A DNA stretch of 64,000 nt from Oenococcus kitaharae. GTDB lineage: Bacteria > Bacillota > Bacilli > Lactobacillales > Lactobacillaceae. The DNA is taken from positions 583,508 to 647,507 of the forward strand of contig NZ_JANJQP010000001.1 of assembly GCF_025758695.1 (NCBI RefSeq), in the 5' to 3' direction. Position 1 is the first letter of the stretch. Every line of letters starts with the position of its first letter. Positions 1 to 9,250 of the stretch are shown here, one piece after another. Position numbers and translations under genes: made by a program. A model generated the notes under the pieces. It was not told the DNA's origin. It made no database searches and was given only the letters and a program-made list of their open reading frames with translations.

Positions 1-119
1 CCACCTAAAATAGAAGGAATTAAACGCTGCTGTACCTTAGTTGGTTTTATAAAAGAAATACCGTCAATTGCCGCGACGATTTCTTTTTTTAAATTGAATT
101 GTCCAAATTGATTTGTCAT
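1..119 (-). CDS. DEAD-box RNA helicase, N-terminal fragment cut by window edge
   Basis: Only the first 39 codons lie in the window, starting with ATG at 119. The translation begins MTNQFGQFNLKKEIVAAIDG and continues through FIKPTKVQQRLIPSIL. The phenylalanine upstream, the PT-x-VQ core and the following IP-x-x-L are the Q motif that binds adenine in DEAD-box ATP-dependent RNA helicases. Known members remodel rRNA or mRNA in the cytoplasm. No strong ribosome binding site is visible upstream. The gene points away from the window, so the rest of the helicase domains cannot be checked. The family call rests on the Q motif alone; a specific paralogue (CshA or CshB type) cannot be assigned. Confidence 0.7.
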   Translation of the reverse strand, partial: MTNQFGQFNLKKEIVAAIDGISFIKPTKVQQRLIPSILG

Positions 120-259
120 TAACTTTATTTACTGCGAAAAAATCCGCATTTCTGATCGCTATTTAAAATTACTAAATGATGTAAAAGCGTTTAGTCTTTT
201 CAGACCAGCACTCATAAGTCTAACAGTTTCAGAATAAATTATCAGTGATCATAAAAAAA

Positions 260-1207
260 TCAAGCCAAAATTTTGAAATCAGCGGCAGCCTTTTTAAGCT
301 CGGAAACAATCTGATCAATTTCTTTTAAATCTTTCGCTTTTGCGCCACTTGCCATGTCGTGACCGCCGCCATTATGCAATTTAGCAATCTCATTGACATT
401 CGGCCCTTTTGAGCGTAGACGAACACGGTAAGTGCCATCATCGTTTTCGATAAAATTGGCCCAAACAAGCACCTCTTTAATCGAGCCAAACATGCCAACA
501 ATAAAATTACTGCCTTCGCTGCCTAAATGCCCGGCTTCGATCTCGGCTCGCGACAAAGTGATCCAGCCGACTTGGTCTTCAACCTTCATATCGTTGTAGA
601 CTTTACCGGAGAAGCGTGCCTGTACCAAACTGATTGAAGACATCTGCCGATTAATCGCTGAATAATCATTATGAAAGTGATATAACTTGCTGACGGCAAT
701 AAAAGTCTCTGGTGTCGAAGCATACATAAAGCGCCCAGTATCACCCGTAATGCCAATGTAGAGAAAACGTGCCGCCTCTTCTGTCAGTGAGAGTGGTGCA
801 TTGCCATCCAGCAAATAAACCACCATTTCTGAACTTGAAGAACGTTCCGGCTCGACCCACATTAAATCGCCAAAAGGCTCATCATTAGGATGATGATCAA
901 TCTTGATCAGGTAATCAGCTTTTTTGTAACGATCATCATCAATGCGATCGCGATTAGCCGTGTCAATTACAATCACGAGGGCGTTTTCGTAAACTGAATC
1001 GGCAATTTTGTCCATTTGTCCGACCCAACTCAGACCTGTGATCTCTTTACCGACAGCATAAATATTTTTTTCAGGAAAAGCCGCTTGGAGTCCGGCTTTT
1101 AAACCTAATTGAGAACCAACAGCATCAGGATCGGGTCGCTGATGGCGGTGAATAATAATGGTTTGATATTTTTCTACTTGTTTTAATACTTGCTCTTGAA
1201 AGTCCAT
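260..1207 (-). CDS. nrnA: DHH/DHHA1 phosphoesterase, NrnA-type nanoRNase/pAp phosphatase
   Basis: This 315-residue protein has the ordered motifs of the NrnA family. RHQRPDPDAVGSQ (about residues 21-33) is the first metal-binding motif, DTANRDR the second, and KIDHHPNDEPFGD (about 102-114) is the DHH signature. The C-terminal DHHA1 substrate domain ends with GGGHDMASGA. Family members degrade 2-5 nt RNAs and dephosphorylate 3'-phosphoadenosine 5'-phosphate in the cytoplasm. The length is typical. It lies 18 nt downstream of the UPF0173 hydrolase gene. No clear Shine-Dalgarno sequence precedes the ATG; instead TAGACT lies 6 nt upstream on the coding strand. Confidence 0.88.
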   Translation of the reverse strand: MDFQEQVLKQVEKYQTIIIHRHQRPDPDAVGSQLGLKAGLQAAFPEKNIYAVGKEITGLSWVGQMDKIADSVYENALVIVIDTANRDRIDDDRYKKADYLIKIDHHPNDEPFGDLMWVEPERSSSSEMVVYLLDGNAPLSLTEEAARFLYIGITGDTGRFMYASTPETFIAVSKLYHFHNDYSAINRQMSSISLVQARFSGKVYNDMKVEDQVGWITLSRAEIEAGHLGSEGSNFIVGMFGSIKEVLVWANFIENDDGTYRVRLRSKGPNVNEIAKLHNGGGHDMASGAKAKDLKEIDQIVSELKKAAADFKILA

Positions 1208-1225
1208 GTCTCTAGTCTATCTGAA

Positions 1226-1918
1226 TTAGAAGACAAATTCCTCATCAAATGCAGGCAATAGACCGCTTCCTGCTGGCAAATTGTCGATAAACTTCTGCGG
1301 ATCGGCCTGGATAGCCGGAAAAGTATTGTAATGTGTCGGAATGACGTGTTTGGCCTGCAAAAATTCAGCTGCCACGACGGCATCATCAGCGTCCATTGTA
1401 AAATGACCACCAATGCAGATCATAGCCAGATCAACAGGCCGTTTTCTAGCGACTAATTTCAAATCGGAAAACAAGGCCGTGTCGCCTGTGTTATAAACCA
1501 ATTTATCTTCAATCGTCAGTGCCATGCCGCAGGCCGTCCCTAAAGGAACTAGCAAGCCTTTGACCAAGCGCGCATCGGTATGCCAAGCCGGATACATTTT
1601 CATTGTAAAATCCCGGCCGGTATACGTGCCGCCAAAATTAACGCTCTCGGCATGGCAGCCCTTGGCTTCAGGTAGAGTGTTATTAATATAATCAGCGAAA
1701 TCAGTCTGAGTGATGATCAAAGCGCCAGTCCGACGTGCAATATCAAAAGCATCACCAACATGGTCGCCATGCGTGTGAGTCAACAAAATATAATCTGGAT
1801 TAAGACTATTTGGATCCACATGTGTGTGTTTATTGCCAGTCAGAAAAGGATCAATCAGAATCGTCGTCTGCCCGCTTTTGATTTGAAAAGCATTCTGTCC
1901 AAAATAAGTAATTTTCAT
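1226..1918 (-). CDS. UPF0173-type metal-dependent hydrolase (metallo-beta-lactamase fold)
   Basis: The 230-residue product carries HTHGDHVGD (about residues 48-56), the zinc-binding HxHxDH motif of the metallo-beta-lactamase fold. Further ligands appear in YPAWHTD, in YNTGDTALFSD and near the C terminus in HVIPTHYNTFP. This pattern and length match UPF0173 proteins, cytoplasmic hydrolases whose substrate is not firmly known. GAGGAGA lies 5 nt before the ATG. The nrnA gene follows closely and yajC and tgt lie upstream on the same strand, so they may be cotranscribed. Confidence 0.85.
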   Translation of the reverse strand: MKITYFGQNAFQIKSGQTTILIDPFLTGNKHTHVDPNSLNPDYILLTHTHGDHVGDAFDIARRTGALIITQTDFADYINNTLPEAKGCHAESVNFGGTYTGRDFTMKMYPAWHTDARLVKGLLVPLGTACGMALTIEDKLVYNTGDTALFSDLKLVARKRPVDLAMICIGGHFTMDADDAVVAAEFLQAKHVIPTHYNTFPAIQADPQKFIDNLPAGSGLLPAFDEEFVF

Positions 1919-1957
1919 GATTGTCTCCTCAAAAAAAGCTGACTAAACGCCAGCTAG

Positions 1958-2344
1958 TTACTTCTCTTTATCTGTATCTTTTTTGCCTGCTTCATCAGGC
2001 TTTTTAACATCAGCCGTGATTTTGGTATCGACCGATGATGCGGCAGGCCCAATTTTAGCAATCGCACGGAGATCAAAGGGTAGGAAAACGCCTTCAACAT
2101 CCAGTGTGACAATTTTTTTATCATTATCAACCGAATCCACAATACCGTGAAGACCACCGATCGTGACAACTGACGCGCCCTTAACGAGACCATTGTGCAT
2201 CTCTTCTTGGCGCTGAGCCATCTGCTTGCGGCGACGAGAAGTCCACCAGAACATGCCACCTATCAAGACGGCATAGATAAGAATCATTGGCAGCCAAGAT
2301 GAGAATCCTGACCTTGCCGCCAAGACGATCAAATTTTCGAACAT
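1958..2344 (-). CDS. yajC: Preprotein translocase subunit YajC
   Basis: The protein has 128 residues with one N-terminal membrane segment (about residues 17-34, PMILIYAVLIGGMFWW) followed by a basic RRRKQ stretch. A small soluble domain containing LVKGASVVTIGGLHGIVDSV (about 53-72) is the YajC signature. YajC associates with SecYEG/SecDF and supports protein export. GGAGG lies about 6 nt before the ATG. Its position between tgt and the UPF0173 gene is partly conserved, since tgt-yajC adjacency is common in bacteria. The C-terminal tail is charged (KKPDEAGKKDTDKEK) and probably disordered. Confidence 0.9.
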   Translation of the reverse strand: MFENLIVLAARSGFSSWLPMILIYAVLIGGMFWWTSRRRKQMAQRQEEMHNGLVKGASVVTIGGLHGIVDSVDNDKKIVTLDVEGVFLPFDLRAIAKIGPAASSVDTKITADVKKPDEAGKKDTDKEK

Positions 2345-2380
2345 AAATTTCCTCCAGATAACAATTTTAGCAAAATTGCC

Positions 2381-3559
<1,179 letters not shown>

Positions 3560-3568
3560 TTAGAAAAT

Positions 3569-4483
3569 TCATTGAAACAGTTTTGTCTCTTCAATAATCG
3601 ACTGGGCACTCTGCTTTAATTTGGCCGTCTCTTCAGGATTTAAAGGCAGATAAACCTCACTGACGATCCCTTTTCGGCCAATAATCGCCGGCAAAGAGAT
3701 GTAAATACCGAATTTTTGATTGTAACGCGACACTACCACTTCATAATGGCTATCAGTCAGCACCGACTCAATCAAACTGGCAGCAGCGCTTGCAACAGCA
3801 ATATTTGTATAGCCCTTGCCTTGGACAACTTGAAAAGCATCTTTTTTTGTTGCCAGCGCTAAATCCTTAACTTCGATACCGCGTTCTTGGGCAATTTCTA
3901 GAATAGGCCTATCCAAGATCCGAATTGATGACCAGGCCGGAAACTGAGAGTCGCCATGTTCGCCAACGACAAAGCCCGTGACTGAACGCGGGTCCAGATC
4001 AAAGCGCTGGCCGATTTCTCGCTTTAATCGCGATGTATCCAAATAAGTCCCGCTGCCAAATACCTGTTCTTTGGGCAGGCCAAGTTCTCTTTGATAGACG
4101 CCTGTAATCACATCGACGGGATTTGTAATAGTTAAGAAAACACCGTGAAAATGGGCTGCACGAAGTTGGGCAGCCATGGACTTGATTTGTTTCAGATTAA
4201 AAGCCAGCTCGGCGAAACGATCGCTGCTTTGGGCAGTCAGATGAACATTTCCAAAAGTGCTGACAACGATATCGGCGTCGCCAAGATCTGCATAATCGCC
4301 AGCGATAATCTTTGTATGCGACGGAAGAAAGGATTGCGCGTCCAAAAAATCCAGCAGCTCTGCCTGCAAATGCAGCTTATTAATGTCCAACAAGACAAGC
4401 TCGTCGACAAGTCCTCGGTCAGTGATAATGTGAGCCAGCGTCGATCCAACGTGCCCCATTCCAATGATTCCAATTTTGCGCAT
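3569..4483 (-). CDS. L-2-hydroxyisocaproate dehydrogenase-like 2-hydroxyacid dehydrogenase (LDH/MDH superfamily)
   Basis: The 304-residue protein has an N-terminal NAD-binding GIIGMGHVGSTLAH motif, the TNPVDVIT loop, an arginine in DTSRLKRE, and the catalytic histidine in GEHGDSQFPAWSS. These are features of L-lactate and L-2-hydroxyisocaproate dehydrogenases. The sequence is closer to the HicDH branch (DDxRFAEL-type loop: SSDRFAELAFN) than to classical LDH. HicDH enzymes interconvert branched 2-ketoacids and 2-hydroxyacids while recycling NAD+. A second, more canonical paralogue lies at 37563. AAGGGG lies about 8 nt before the ATG. Substrate specificity cannot be read from the sequence. Confidence 0.8.
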   Translation of the reverse strand: MRKIGIIGMGHVGSTLAHIITDRGLVDELVLLDINKLHLQAELLDFLDAQSFLPSHTKIIAGDYADLGDADIVVSTFGNVHLTAQSSDRFAELAFNLKQIKSMAAQLRAAHFHGVFLTITNPVDVITGVYQRELGLPKEQVFGSGTYLDTSRLKREIGQRFDLDPRSVTGFVVGEHGDSQFPAWSSIRILDRPILEIAQERGIEVKDLALATKKDAFQVVQGKGYTNIAVASAAASLIESVLTDSHYEVVVSRYNQKFGIYISLPAIIGRKGIVSEVYLPLNPEETAKLKQSAQSIIEETKLFQ

Positions 4484-4600
4484 GAGTTTAACCCCTTTTT
4501 CAATTATAGTGAAAATGGTGATTAATGTTACCGCTTACTTAAAAATGATCCAACTATAATTATTGTTGGAAACAGAATGATCATATCAGGAGGTTTTGGC

Positions 4601-5515
4601 ATGAAAGTAATCGAAATTAATCAATTTGGCAATGTGGATGTTTTTTATGAAGGCAGTAAGGAACTGCCGCCGCTCAAAGCGCATCAATTATTAATCAAAA
4701 ATTACGCCACGGCTATTGATCCATATGATGTTGCCTACCGGCAGGGTTTATATGGTGGTGAAGACAAACTGCCAACGGTTCTTGGTTCTAGTACGGCCGG
4801 TATAGTGTTGGCAATCGGGTCTGAAGTCACAAATTTTGCCGTTGGTGACCGTATCGCTGCCAGCCCCCATCTGCGTAGTTATGCAGAGCGGTTGACCGTT
4901 TTAGAAAAACAAGCAGCTATAATCCCAGACAATGTGACTTTTGTCCAAGCAGCAGCCGTCGCATTAGGCTATCAGACGGGGTATCAAGCAGTTACAGAGG
5001 AACTGGATTTCCAAAAGGGCCAAAGCATCCTTGTCCACGGCGGGAGCGGTTCGGTTGGCTTTGCCGCCATTCAAAAGGCCAAGGAGATCGGTGCCAGCCA
5101 AATTTACGCCACAGCCAGCAGCAAGGGCAAGACATTTTTGCAGCAATATGACCCGGCCATTCATGTTTTTGACTATCATAGTGAAGACTTCACGCAAATG
5201 ACTGACAAAGTTGATGCCATTGTGGATCCGATCGGCGGTCAAACACAAGAAAAATCCCTGCAGCTATTGAAAGCGCAGGGAAAATTAGTCACAACAAAGG
5301 ATTTAACAGCAAAAGCTGAATCAGCGCCGTTTGATAGCCGAGCCTTCTACTTGAATTCAGGTCAAACCTTAGCAGATCTGCTGACCGATATTAGTGCCGG
5401 CAGTATCGTTGTCAAGATTAATCAAAGCGACAAATTTAATCTGGAAAACCTAAAAAAGTTTCACACAATTTTTCAAGAAGGACATCCTCTTGGCAAATTG
5501 GTCTTAGAATTTTAA
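4601..5515 (+). CDS. Quinone oxidoreductase-like MDR family NADP-dependent oxidoreductase
   Basis: The start was set at the ATG at 4601 because AGGAGG lies 7 nt before it; an upstream in-frame ATG at 4577 would put that site inside the gene. The resulting 304-residue protein has the zinc-independent MDR layout: an N-terminal GroES-like domain with GSSTAGIVLAIG, then a Rossmann domain with LVHGGSGSVGFAAIQKAK. The structural-zinc cysteines of alcohol dehydrogenases are absent. Members reduce quinones or enones with NADPH. It is divergent from the HicDH-like gene. TATAAT at 4555-4560 and a CCAAC/GTTGG inverted repeat around it mark a probable promoter. Confidence 0.82.
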   Translation: MKVIEINQFGNVDVFYEGSKELPPLKAHQLLIKNYATAIDPYDVAYRQGLYGGEDKLPTVLGSSTAGIVLAIGSEVTNFAVGDRIAASPHLRSYAERLTVLEKQAAIIPDNVTFVQAAAVALGYQTGYQAVTEELDFQKGQSILVHGGSGSVGFAAIQKAKEIGASQIYATASSKGKTFLQQYDPAIHVFDYHSEDFTQMTDKVDAIVDPIGGQTQEKSLQLLKAQGKLVTTKDLTAKAESAPFDSRAFYLNSGQTLADLLTDISAGSIVVKINQSDKFNLENLKKFHTIFQEGHPLGKLVLEF

Positions 5516-5516
5516 A

Positions 5517-5846
5517 TTATCTGCCGACAATTTTGTCAGCCTGATCCCATAAAGAATCCCAGACCTGGTCCGCATTATTTTTAAAGTCCTGCGTGAAACT
5601 GCTGCCTTTGGCAAAAATCTGCCCTTCCAAGTTGCCTTTCAAACCAAGGATGTCGAAAGTCTTTGGATTAATTAGTTGTATCGTGAAATAATCCCCGTCT
5701 AACAATTCATCAACAATCGCTTGCAGACCTTCCTTGATAGACTGATCGATGACCTCATCTTCGGTAATTTTAAATCCGCGCGCATTCATCAAAGTCACGC
5801 GGTCTCTGACAGCTTCTATAGTTGCCGGTACTTTATTTTCATCCAT
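5517..5846 (-). CDS. Hypothetical protein, small and acidic
   Basis: This 109-residue soluble protein was not recognised. It starts MDENKVPATIEAVRDRVTLM and has mixed helical and acidic character, with no signal peptide, membrane segment or cysteines. GAAGGAGCC lies about 10 nt before the ATG, which supports real expression. It is downstream of the esterase gene on the same strand (19 nt gap) and ends one base after the convergent oxidoreductase gene. Confidence 0.6.
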   Translation of the reverse strand: MDENKVPATIEAVRDRVTLMNARGFKITEDEVIDQSIKEGLQAIVDELLDGDYFTIQLINPKTFDILGLKGNLEGQIFAKGSSFTQDFKNNADQVWDSLWDQADKIVGR

Positions 5847-5864
5847 GAATTTATCTGGCTCCTT

Positions 5865-6638
5865 CTATCTTTTTGCGATTTTCAAGCTGTTCTTTAAGAA
5901 ACTGATTGTCGCTGGCAGGGCATCTTTAGCATAGGCTTGTGCATGCCGGTCTCCAGGGAGAATAATGCTTGTAATTGGTAAACCATTTTCAACAAAGGCC
6001 TGCTGCATCGTGTAAACCTCACTGACCGGTGCCAGTTCAGCCGCGGAATTAAGCATCAGCATTGGGCCTGTCGTTGGGCTGACCAAATGCTGGAGACTGG
6101 CACTTTTAGCACGTGATAAGTCACCGTCAAATAGACGTTCCAAGATCCATTTATAGTAAGAAGCCATCTTGCTGCCCTTATCCGGGTCAGGATTATCCGC
6201 TGCTTTGCGCCCTTTGATTGCAGTGTGTGTGCTCAAAAAACCTTGAAAATCAAATTGCCCCGACCAAGAAACGATCGGGTACCCGTTTTCAATTGATAGA
6301 GAAAGTGCGATATATGCGCCCGAGGATGAGCCGAATAAGGCAATTCGCTTGTGGTTAAATACATAATTGCTCTGTTTCAGCCATTTTAAAGCCAGACGTG
6401 CATCATCTAATTGAGCTGGATAAACATGTTGAGCGTCAGCTAAGCGATAGTTAATCGAAGCGATTGAAAAACCAGCTGCAAATAGTGCCTCATAAACTTG
6501 TGTATCTTTGTTTTTGTCACCTTGCCACCAGCCGCCGCCATGAATATAGAAAATTAATGGCGCTGCATCCTTTTGCAGGTATAAGTCCATTTTTTGTTTT
6601 TCATTATTTCCGTAACTAATATCAAAAAACTTTGCCAT
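5865..6638 (-). CDS. Alpha/beta hydrolase (esterase/lipase family)
   Basis: The 257-residue protein shows FYIHGGGWWQGDK (HGGG oxyanion-hole motif, about residues 30-42) and LFGSSSGAYIALS, the GxSxG nucleophile elbow with the middle serine. GDRHAQAY near the C terminus probably supplies the catalytic histidine. This order matches the hormone-sensitive-lipase/BD-FAE-type esterases, which hydrolyse short acyl esters in the cytoplasm. There is no signal peptide. The start has no Shine-Dalgarno sequence; TAGAAT on the coding strand ends 6 nt before the ATG. The acidic residue of the triad is not clear. Confidence 0.8.
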   Translation of the reverse strand: MAKFFDISYGNNEKQKMDLYLQKDAAPLIFYIHGGGWWQGDKNKDTQVYEALFAAGFSIASINYRLADAQHVYPAQLDDARLALKWLKQSNYVFNHKRIALFGSSSGAYIALSLSIENGYPIVSWSGQFDFQGFLSTHTAIKGRKAADNPDPDKGSKMASYYKWILERLFDGDLSRAKSASLQHLVSPTTGPMLMLNSAAELAPVSEVYTMQQAFVENGLPITSIILPGDRHAQAYAKDALPATISFLKNSLKIAKR

Positions 6639-6678
6639 ACGGACATTCTAGCAGACTAAAATAGAGCTTGAGGTACTT

Positions 6679-7344
6679 ATGAAAATTACATTCTATCTGA
6701 TCCGTCATGGCCAGACCTACTTTAATCGATACAACAAATTACAAGGCTGGAGCAATTCTCCCCTGACTGAAAACGGTATTAGCGATGCAAAAAAAGCCGG
6801 GCGCAAACTTAGAGAAATCTCTTTTGACGCAGCTTATTCGTCAGATACAACACGTGCTATTCAGACGGCCGATTTGATTTTGGCCGAAAATAGTTCTGAT
6901 AAGCAGCCAGAATTGCTTAGCCTTCCAAATTTCCGAGAAGAATTTTATGGATCATATGAAGGCACAAATATGGATGCTGCTTGGCTGGCAGCTGGTGCAC
7001 CTTATGGGTTAAAAACCTATGCTGAGATCGTTGATGATTTTGGCCTGCCTTCAACCAAGGATTTTTTAAAAGCAGCTGATCCCTGGCACGATGCTGAAAA
7101 TAATGATGAATATTGGGCACGTCTGGATGAAGGCTTTGAAAAAATTCTGGCAAATCCAAAGATTGGTGATCAATCCCAAGTCCTTTTGATTTCGCATGGC
7201 AATACGCTGCTTTCTTTAGCAGATCGTTACGGACAAGATAAAATTGGTCTGCATACGCGGCCAAGCAATGGCTCTGTGTCCAAATTACAATATGAAAACG
7301 GCCATTACCGTTTCCTTACTTTTAATGACCAAGCGGTCGATTAA
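6679..7344 (+). CDS. Histidine phosphatase family protein (phosphoglycerate mutase-like)
   Basis: The 221-residue protein begins with FYLIRHGQTYFNRYNKLQGW, containing the RHG phosphohistidine motif. NFREEFYGSYEG gives the acid/base region and LLISHGNTL the second catalytic histidine. It is a 2-histidine phosphatase of the dPGM branch. In lactobacilli such proteins are often annotated as phosphoglycerate mutases, but the lineage includes broad-specificity phosphatases, so the substrate is unknown. GAGG lies 6 nt before the ATG. It is divergent from the esterase with a 40 nt gap. Confidence 0.85.
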   Translation: MKITFYLIRHGQTYFNRYNKLQGWSNSPLTENGISDAKKAGRKLREISFDAAYSSDTTRAIQTADLILAENSSDKQPELLSLPNFREEFYGSYEGTNMDAAWLAAGAPYGLKTYAEIVDDFGLPSTKDFLKAADPWHDAENNDEYWARLDEGFEKILANPKIGDQSQVLLISHGNTLLSLADRYGQDKIGLHTRPSNGSVSKLQYENGHYRFLTFNDQAVD

Positions 7345-7554
7345 TCAGCGCTTTTTAAGCCAATCATAAATAGCGAGTGCGGCTACAACAATTAAAATGA
7401 TGACAATGCCGTGCCAAAGCAGATTAATTAGTGAAAAGATCAGGCCAATCGCCAGGATCAGAAGCAGAATTGGCAGCAGCACTGCTGTCACGCCCACAGA
7501 AATGACACCGAAAACGGCGGCCAAGATGAGTAAAAGAATAAAAAATACGAGCAT
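7345..7554 (-). CDS. Small integral membrane protein, unknown function
   Basis: The start is placed at the ATG at 7554 because GGAGGAG lies about 7 nt upstream; an earlier ATG at 7578 would put that site inside the coding sequence. The 69-residue product is almost entirely hydrophobic, with two to three predicted membrane segments (MLVFFILLLILAAVFGVI, a central ILLLILAIGLIF, and IVIILIVVAALAIYDW) and a basic KKR end. No family was recognised. It converges on the histidine phosphatase gene, with stop codons adjoining. Confidence 0.65.
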   Translation of the reverse strand: MLVFFILLLILAAVFGVISVGVTAVLLPILLLILAIGLIFSLINLLWHGIVIILIVVAALAIYDWLKKR

Positions 7555-7676
7555 CAGTACAGCTCCTCCGCAAAGCATAGTTATTTTTTTTAACAGTTAA
7601 TCTCATTTTAACCGTTCAGAAGACGAGTTTGGAAAATTTTTGTAATATTACATTTTGATGACAAAAATCAAATACC

Positions 7677-7705
7677 TTGACTTTTAATTCAGCTCCTAGT
7701 AACCT
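7677..7705 (+). promoter_or_regulatory. Promoter of the Ile/Leu/Val attenuator leader
   Basis: TTGACT (7677-7682) and TAACCT (7700-7705) are separated by 17 bp. Transcription would start near 7712, about 17 nt before the leader peptide ATG and about 210 nt before the first structural gene. Confidence 0.6.
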
Positions 7706-7728
7706 AAGTAACAACTCAAAGAGAGTAC

Positions 7729-7806
7729 ATGCGAGATAATAGTTCACAAATGAAGATGAGTGCATCCATTATTTTGGTCAGCGTCGTGTTGTTGATTACA
7801 CAGTGA
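7729..7806 (+). CDS. Leader peptide with Ile/Leu/Val control codons (ilv-type attenuator)
   Basis: A 25-codon reading frame begins at ATG 7729 (weak AGAGAG just upstream) and ends at TGA 7804-7806. Codons 14-23 (7768-7797) encode IILVSVVLLI: three Ile, three Leu, three Val and one Ser. A Rho-independent terminator follows at 7864-7903 and the operon downstream contains the branched-chain aminotransferase. This is the arrangement of the enterobacterial ilvGMEDA leader, where ribosome stalling on uncharged branched-chain tRNAs prevents termination. The peptide was read directly from the sequence; the regulatory role is inferred from codon content and position. Confidence 0.75.
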   Translation: MRDNSSQMKMSASIILVSVVLLITQ

Positions 7807-7872
7807 CGACTGATCATTTTGTCAGCCGTCAAAAGATGGCTGGCTGGCATGGTTGAAGATTTCAAAACCGTT
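7804..7872 (+). promoter_or_regulatory. Alternative RNA hairpins of the Ile/Leu/Val attenuator
   Basis: Hairpin 1:2 pairs 7804-7813 with 7822-7831 (nine pairs, one mismatch) and includes the leader stop codon in its first arm. Arm 2 can instead pair with 7838-7844 or its overlapping repeat 7842-7848 (GTCAGCC with GGCTGGC). A further hairpin pairs 7849-7857 with 7861-7872 (ATGGTTGAA with TTC-AA-AACCGT) and would take the 5' arm of the terminator, so it is a candidate antiterminator. The pairings were found by eye and have not been energy-evaluated. Confidence 0.5.
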
Positions 7873-7903
7873 CTAGTTAGTTGCTTACTAGAGCGGTTTT
7901 TTT
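7864..7903 (+). terminator. Intrinsic terminator/attenuator ahead of the EIIC-like gene
   Basis: ACCGTTCTAGT pairs with ACTAGAGCGGT over 11 positions (one G-U), with a 9 nt loop, followed by seven T. It ends 18 nt before the ATG of the next gene on the same strand and so can only act as a premature terminator for that operon. Confidence 0.85.
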
Positions 7904-7921
7904 ATTACTTAAGGAGGAAAT

Positions 7922-9193
7922 ATGACAGCAAACAACGTTCCAAAAAGCCAGGCTGATTTTTTTGATCAAGACCCCGGTTCCATGACGCCTGAACAACGCA
8001 GCGAGGCTTATTCGCAAGCGATGTCGGCGGCAGCTAAATTCAAAAACGACCGAGCTCAGACTGAAGAGCTGCGGCCAGGTTCAGGTCCTTTGACCCGCCC
8101 AGAGAAAAAAATGAAAATGTCTGACTGGGTCTATACAGTCAGTCAAGGAATCTCCAATGCGGTTTTGGTTATTCTTGGTATTTCCATTCTTTTGAATACA
8201 GCTGGCAATTTGCTTCACTGGGCGCCTATGCAGATGGTTGGCGTCTTAGGCCAGCATCTGCTAGCACCTGCTATTGGTGCCGGTATCGCCATTCAGCTTC
8301 GATCAACGACCTTAACAACTTTTTCAGCTATGATCGCAGCCACAGTTGGCGCCAACTCTATGTACTTTACAAGCGGCGCAATCAAAGCTGCTACAACAGC
8401 TACTGGCTGGGTTGCACCTCAATTAGCTGGCGCCACGATCATGACTGTCGGCCAACCGATTTCCGCCGTGATTGCCGGTCTTGCAGCTGCCCTATTAGGC
8501 AAGTGGATGACCGGTAAGACACCGCTTGATATGTTTATCGTACCTTTCTGTGCCACTTTTGTTGGTTCGGTCGTTGGCCTTGGTGCCGCAACTGTAACGA
8601 CGCCATTCTTAAATTGGGTATCAAAAGGACTGGCAGACACAATGTCAGTCAACCCGATTCTTGGCGCGGCCGTCGTCTCATTTGCTTGGTTCTGGTTCTT
8701 AATGACACCCGCTTCTTCGGCTGCATTAGCCGTAGCAGTCGGGCTTGATCCAATGTCTGCCGGTGCGGCCTTAATCGGTTGCTGTGCCGCATTTTCCGGC
8801 TATACAGCAATGAGTTTTACACAAAATAATTCCGGTGCTAATATTGCCCAAGGGCTCGTAACACCGAAAGTCCAGTTTCCAAACATCATCAAATCACCGT
8901 TAACAGCGGTTGGACCAATGATCTCAGCTGTTGTGATGGCTATATTTGCAGTAACAGTTGGCGGTTTTAGAGTACCAGCTGCCCTTGGCGGACTTGGTTT
9001 CTCATCATTTACTGCACCGTTAAATATTCTGTCAATGCCTAAAACATCCGGCTTCTCAAATGGCTGGGGCGGTTTAGCAGTCATGCTTTTCTTCGGTTTA
9101 GTTGGCCCGGCAGTAATTTCTTGGGTTTGGTATCAGTTCTTAAAGCGCGTTGGCAAGACACGCGAAAATGATTTACACCTTGATGTTGTTTGA
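7922..9193 (+). CDS. PTS_EIIC_2-family membrane protein, orphan, possible branched-chain amino acid-linked transporter
   Basis: The 423-residue protein has a hydrophilic N-terminal region of about 65 residues followed by 8-10 membrane segments rich in Gly, Ala and Thr. Motifs such as LAPAIGAGIAIQLRS, GANSMYFTSGAI and AFSGYTAMSFTQNNSGANIAQG resemble the PTS_EIIC_2 family (PF13303-like). No EIIA or EIIB domain or gene is visible nearby, so sugar phosphotransfer is unproven. AAGGAGG precedes the ATG. It is the first structural gene behind an Ile/Leu/Val attenuator and is followed by ilvE without a terminator. This context suggests transport of a branched-chain amino acid or ketoacid rather than a sugar; that is an inference. 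Confidence 0.7.
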   Translation: MTANNVPKSQADFFDQDPGSMTPEQRSEAYSQAMSAAAKFKNDRAQTEELRPGSGPLTRPEKKMKMSDWVYTVSQGISNAVLVILGISILLNTAGNLLHWAPMQMVGVLGQHLLAPAIGAGIAIQLRSTTLTTFSAMIAATVGANSMYFTSGAIKAATTATGWVAPQLAGATIMTVGQPISAVIAGLAAALLGKWMTGKTPLDMFIVPFCATFVGSVVGLGAATVTTPFLNWVSKGLADTMSVNPILGAAVVSFAWFWFLMTPASSAALAVAVGLDPMSAGAALIGCCAAFSGYTAMSFTQNNSGANIAQGLVTPKVQFPNIIKSPLTAVGPMISAVVMAIFAVTVGGFRVPAALGGLGFSSFTAPLNILSMPKTSGFSNGWGGLAVMLFFGLVGPAVISWVWYQFLKRVGKTRENDLHLDVV

Positions 9194-9250
9194 TTAATAA
9201 TTTGTTTCACATATCAATGATTCATGTTAGAAAAGGAGAGATTTACAAAA

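Noticed and set aside
1183..1413. Overlapping minus-strand frame inside the UPF0173 gene, and many similar overlapping frames across the window
   Set aside because: They lie fully within strongly supported genes in other frames, lack ribosome binding sites and show shadow-type composition.
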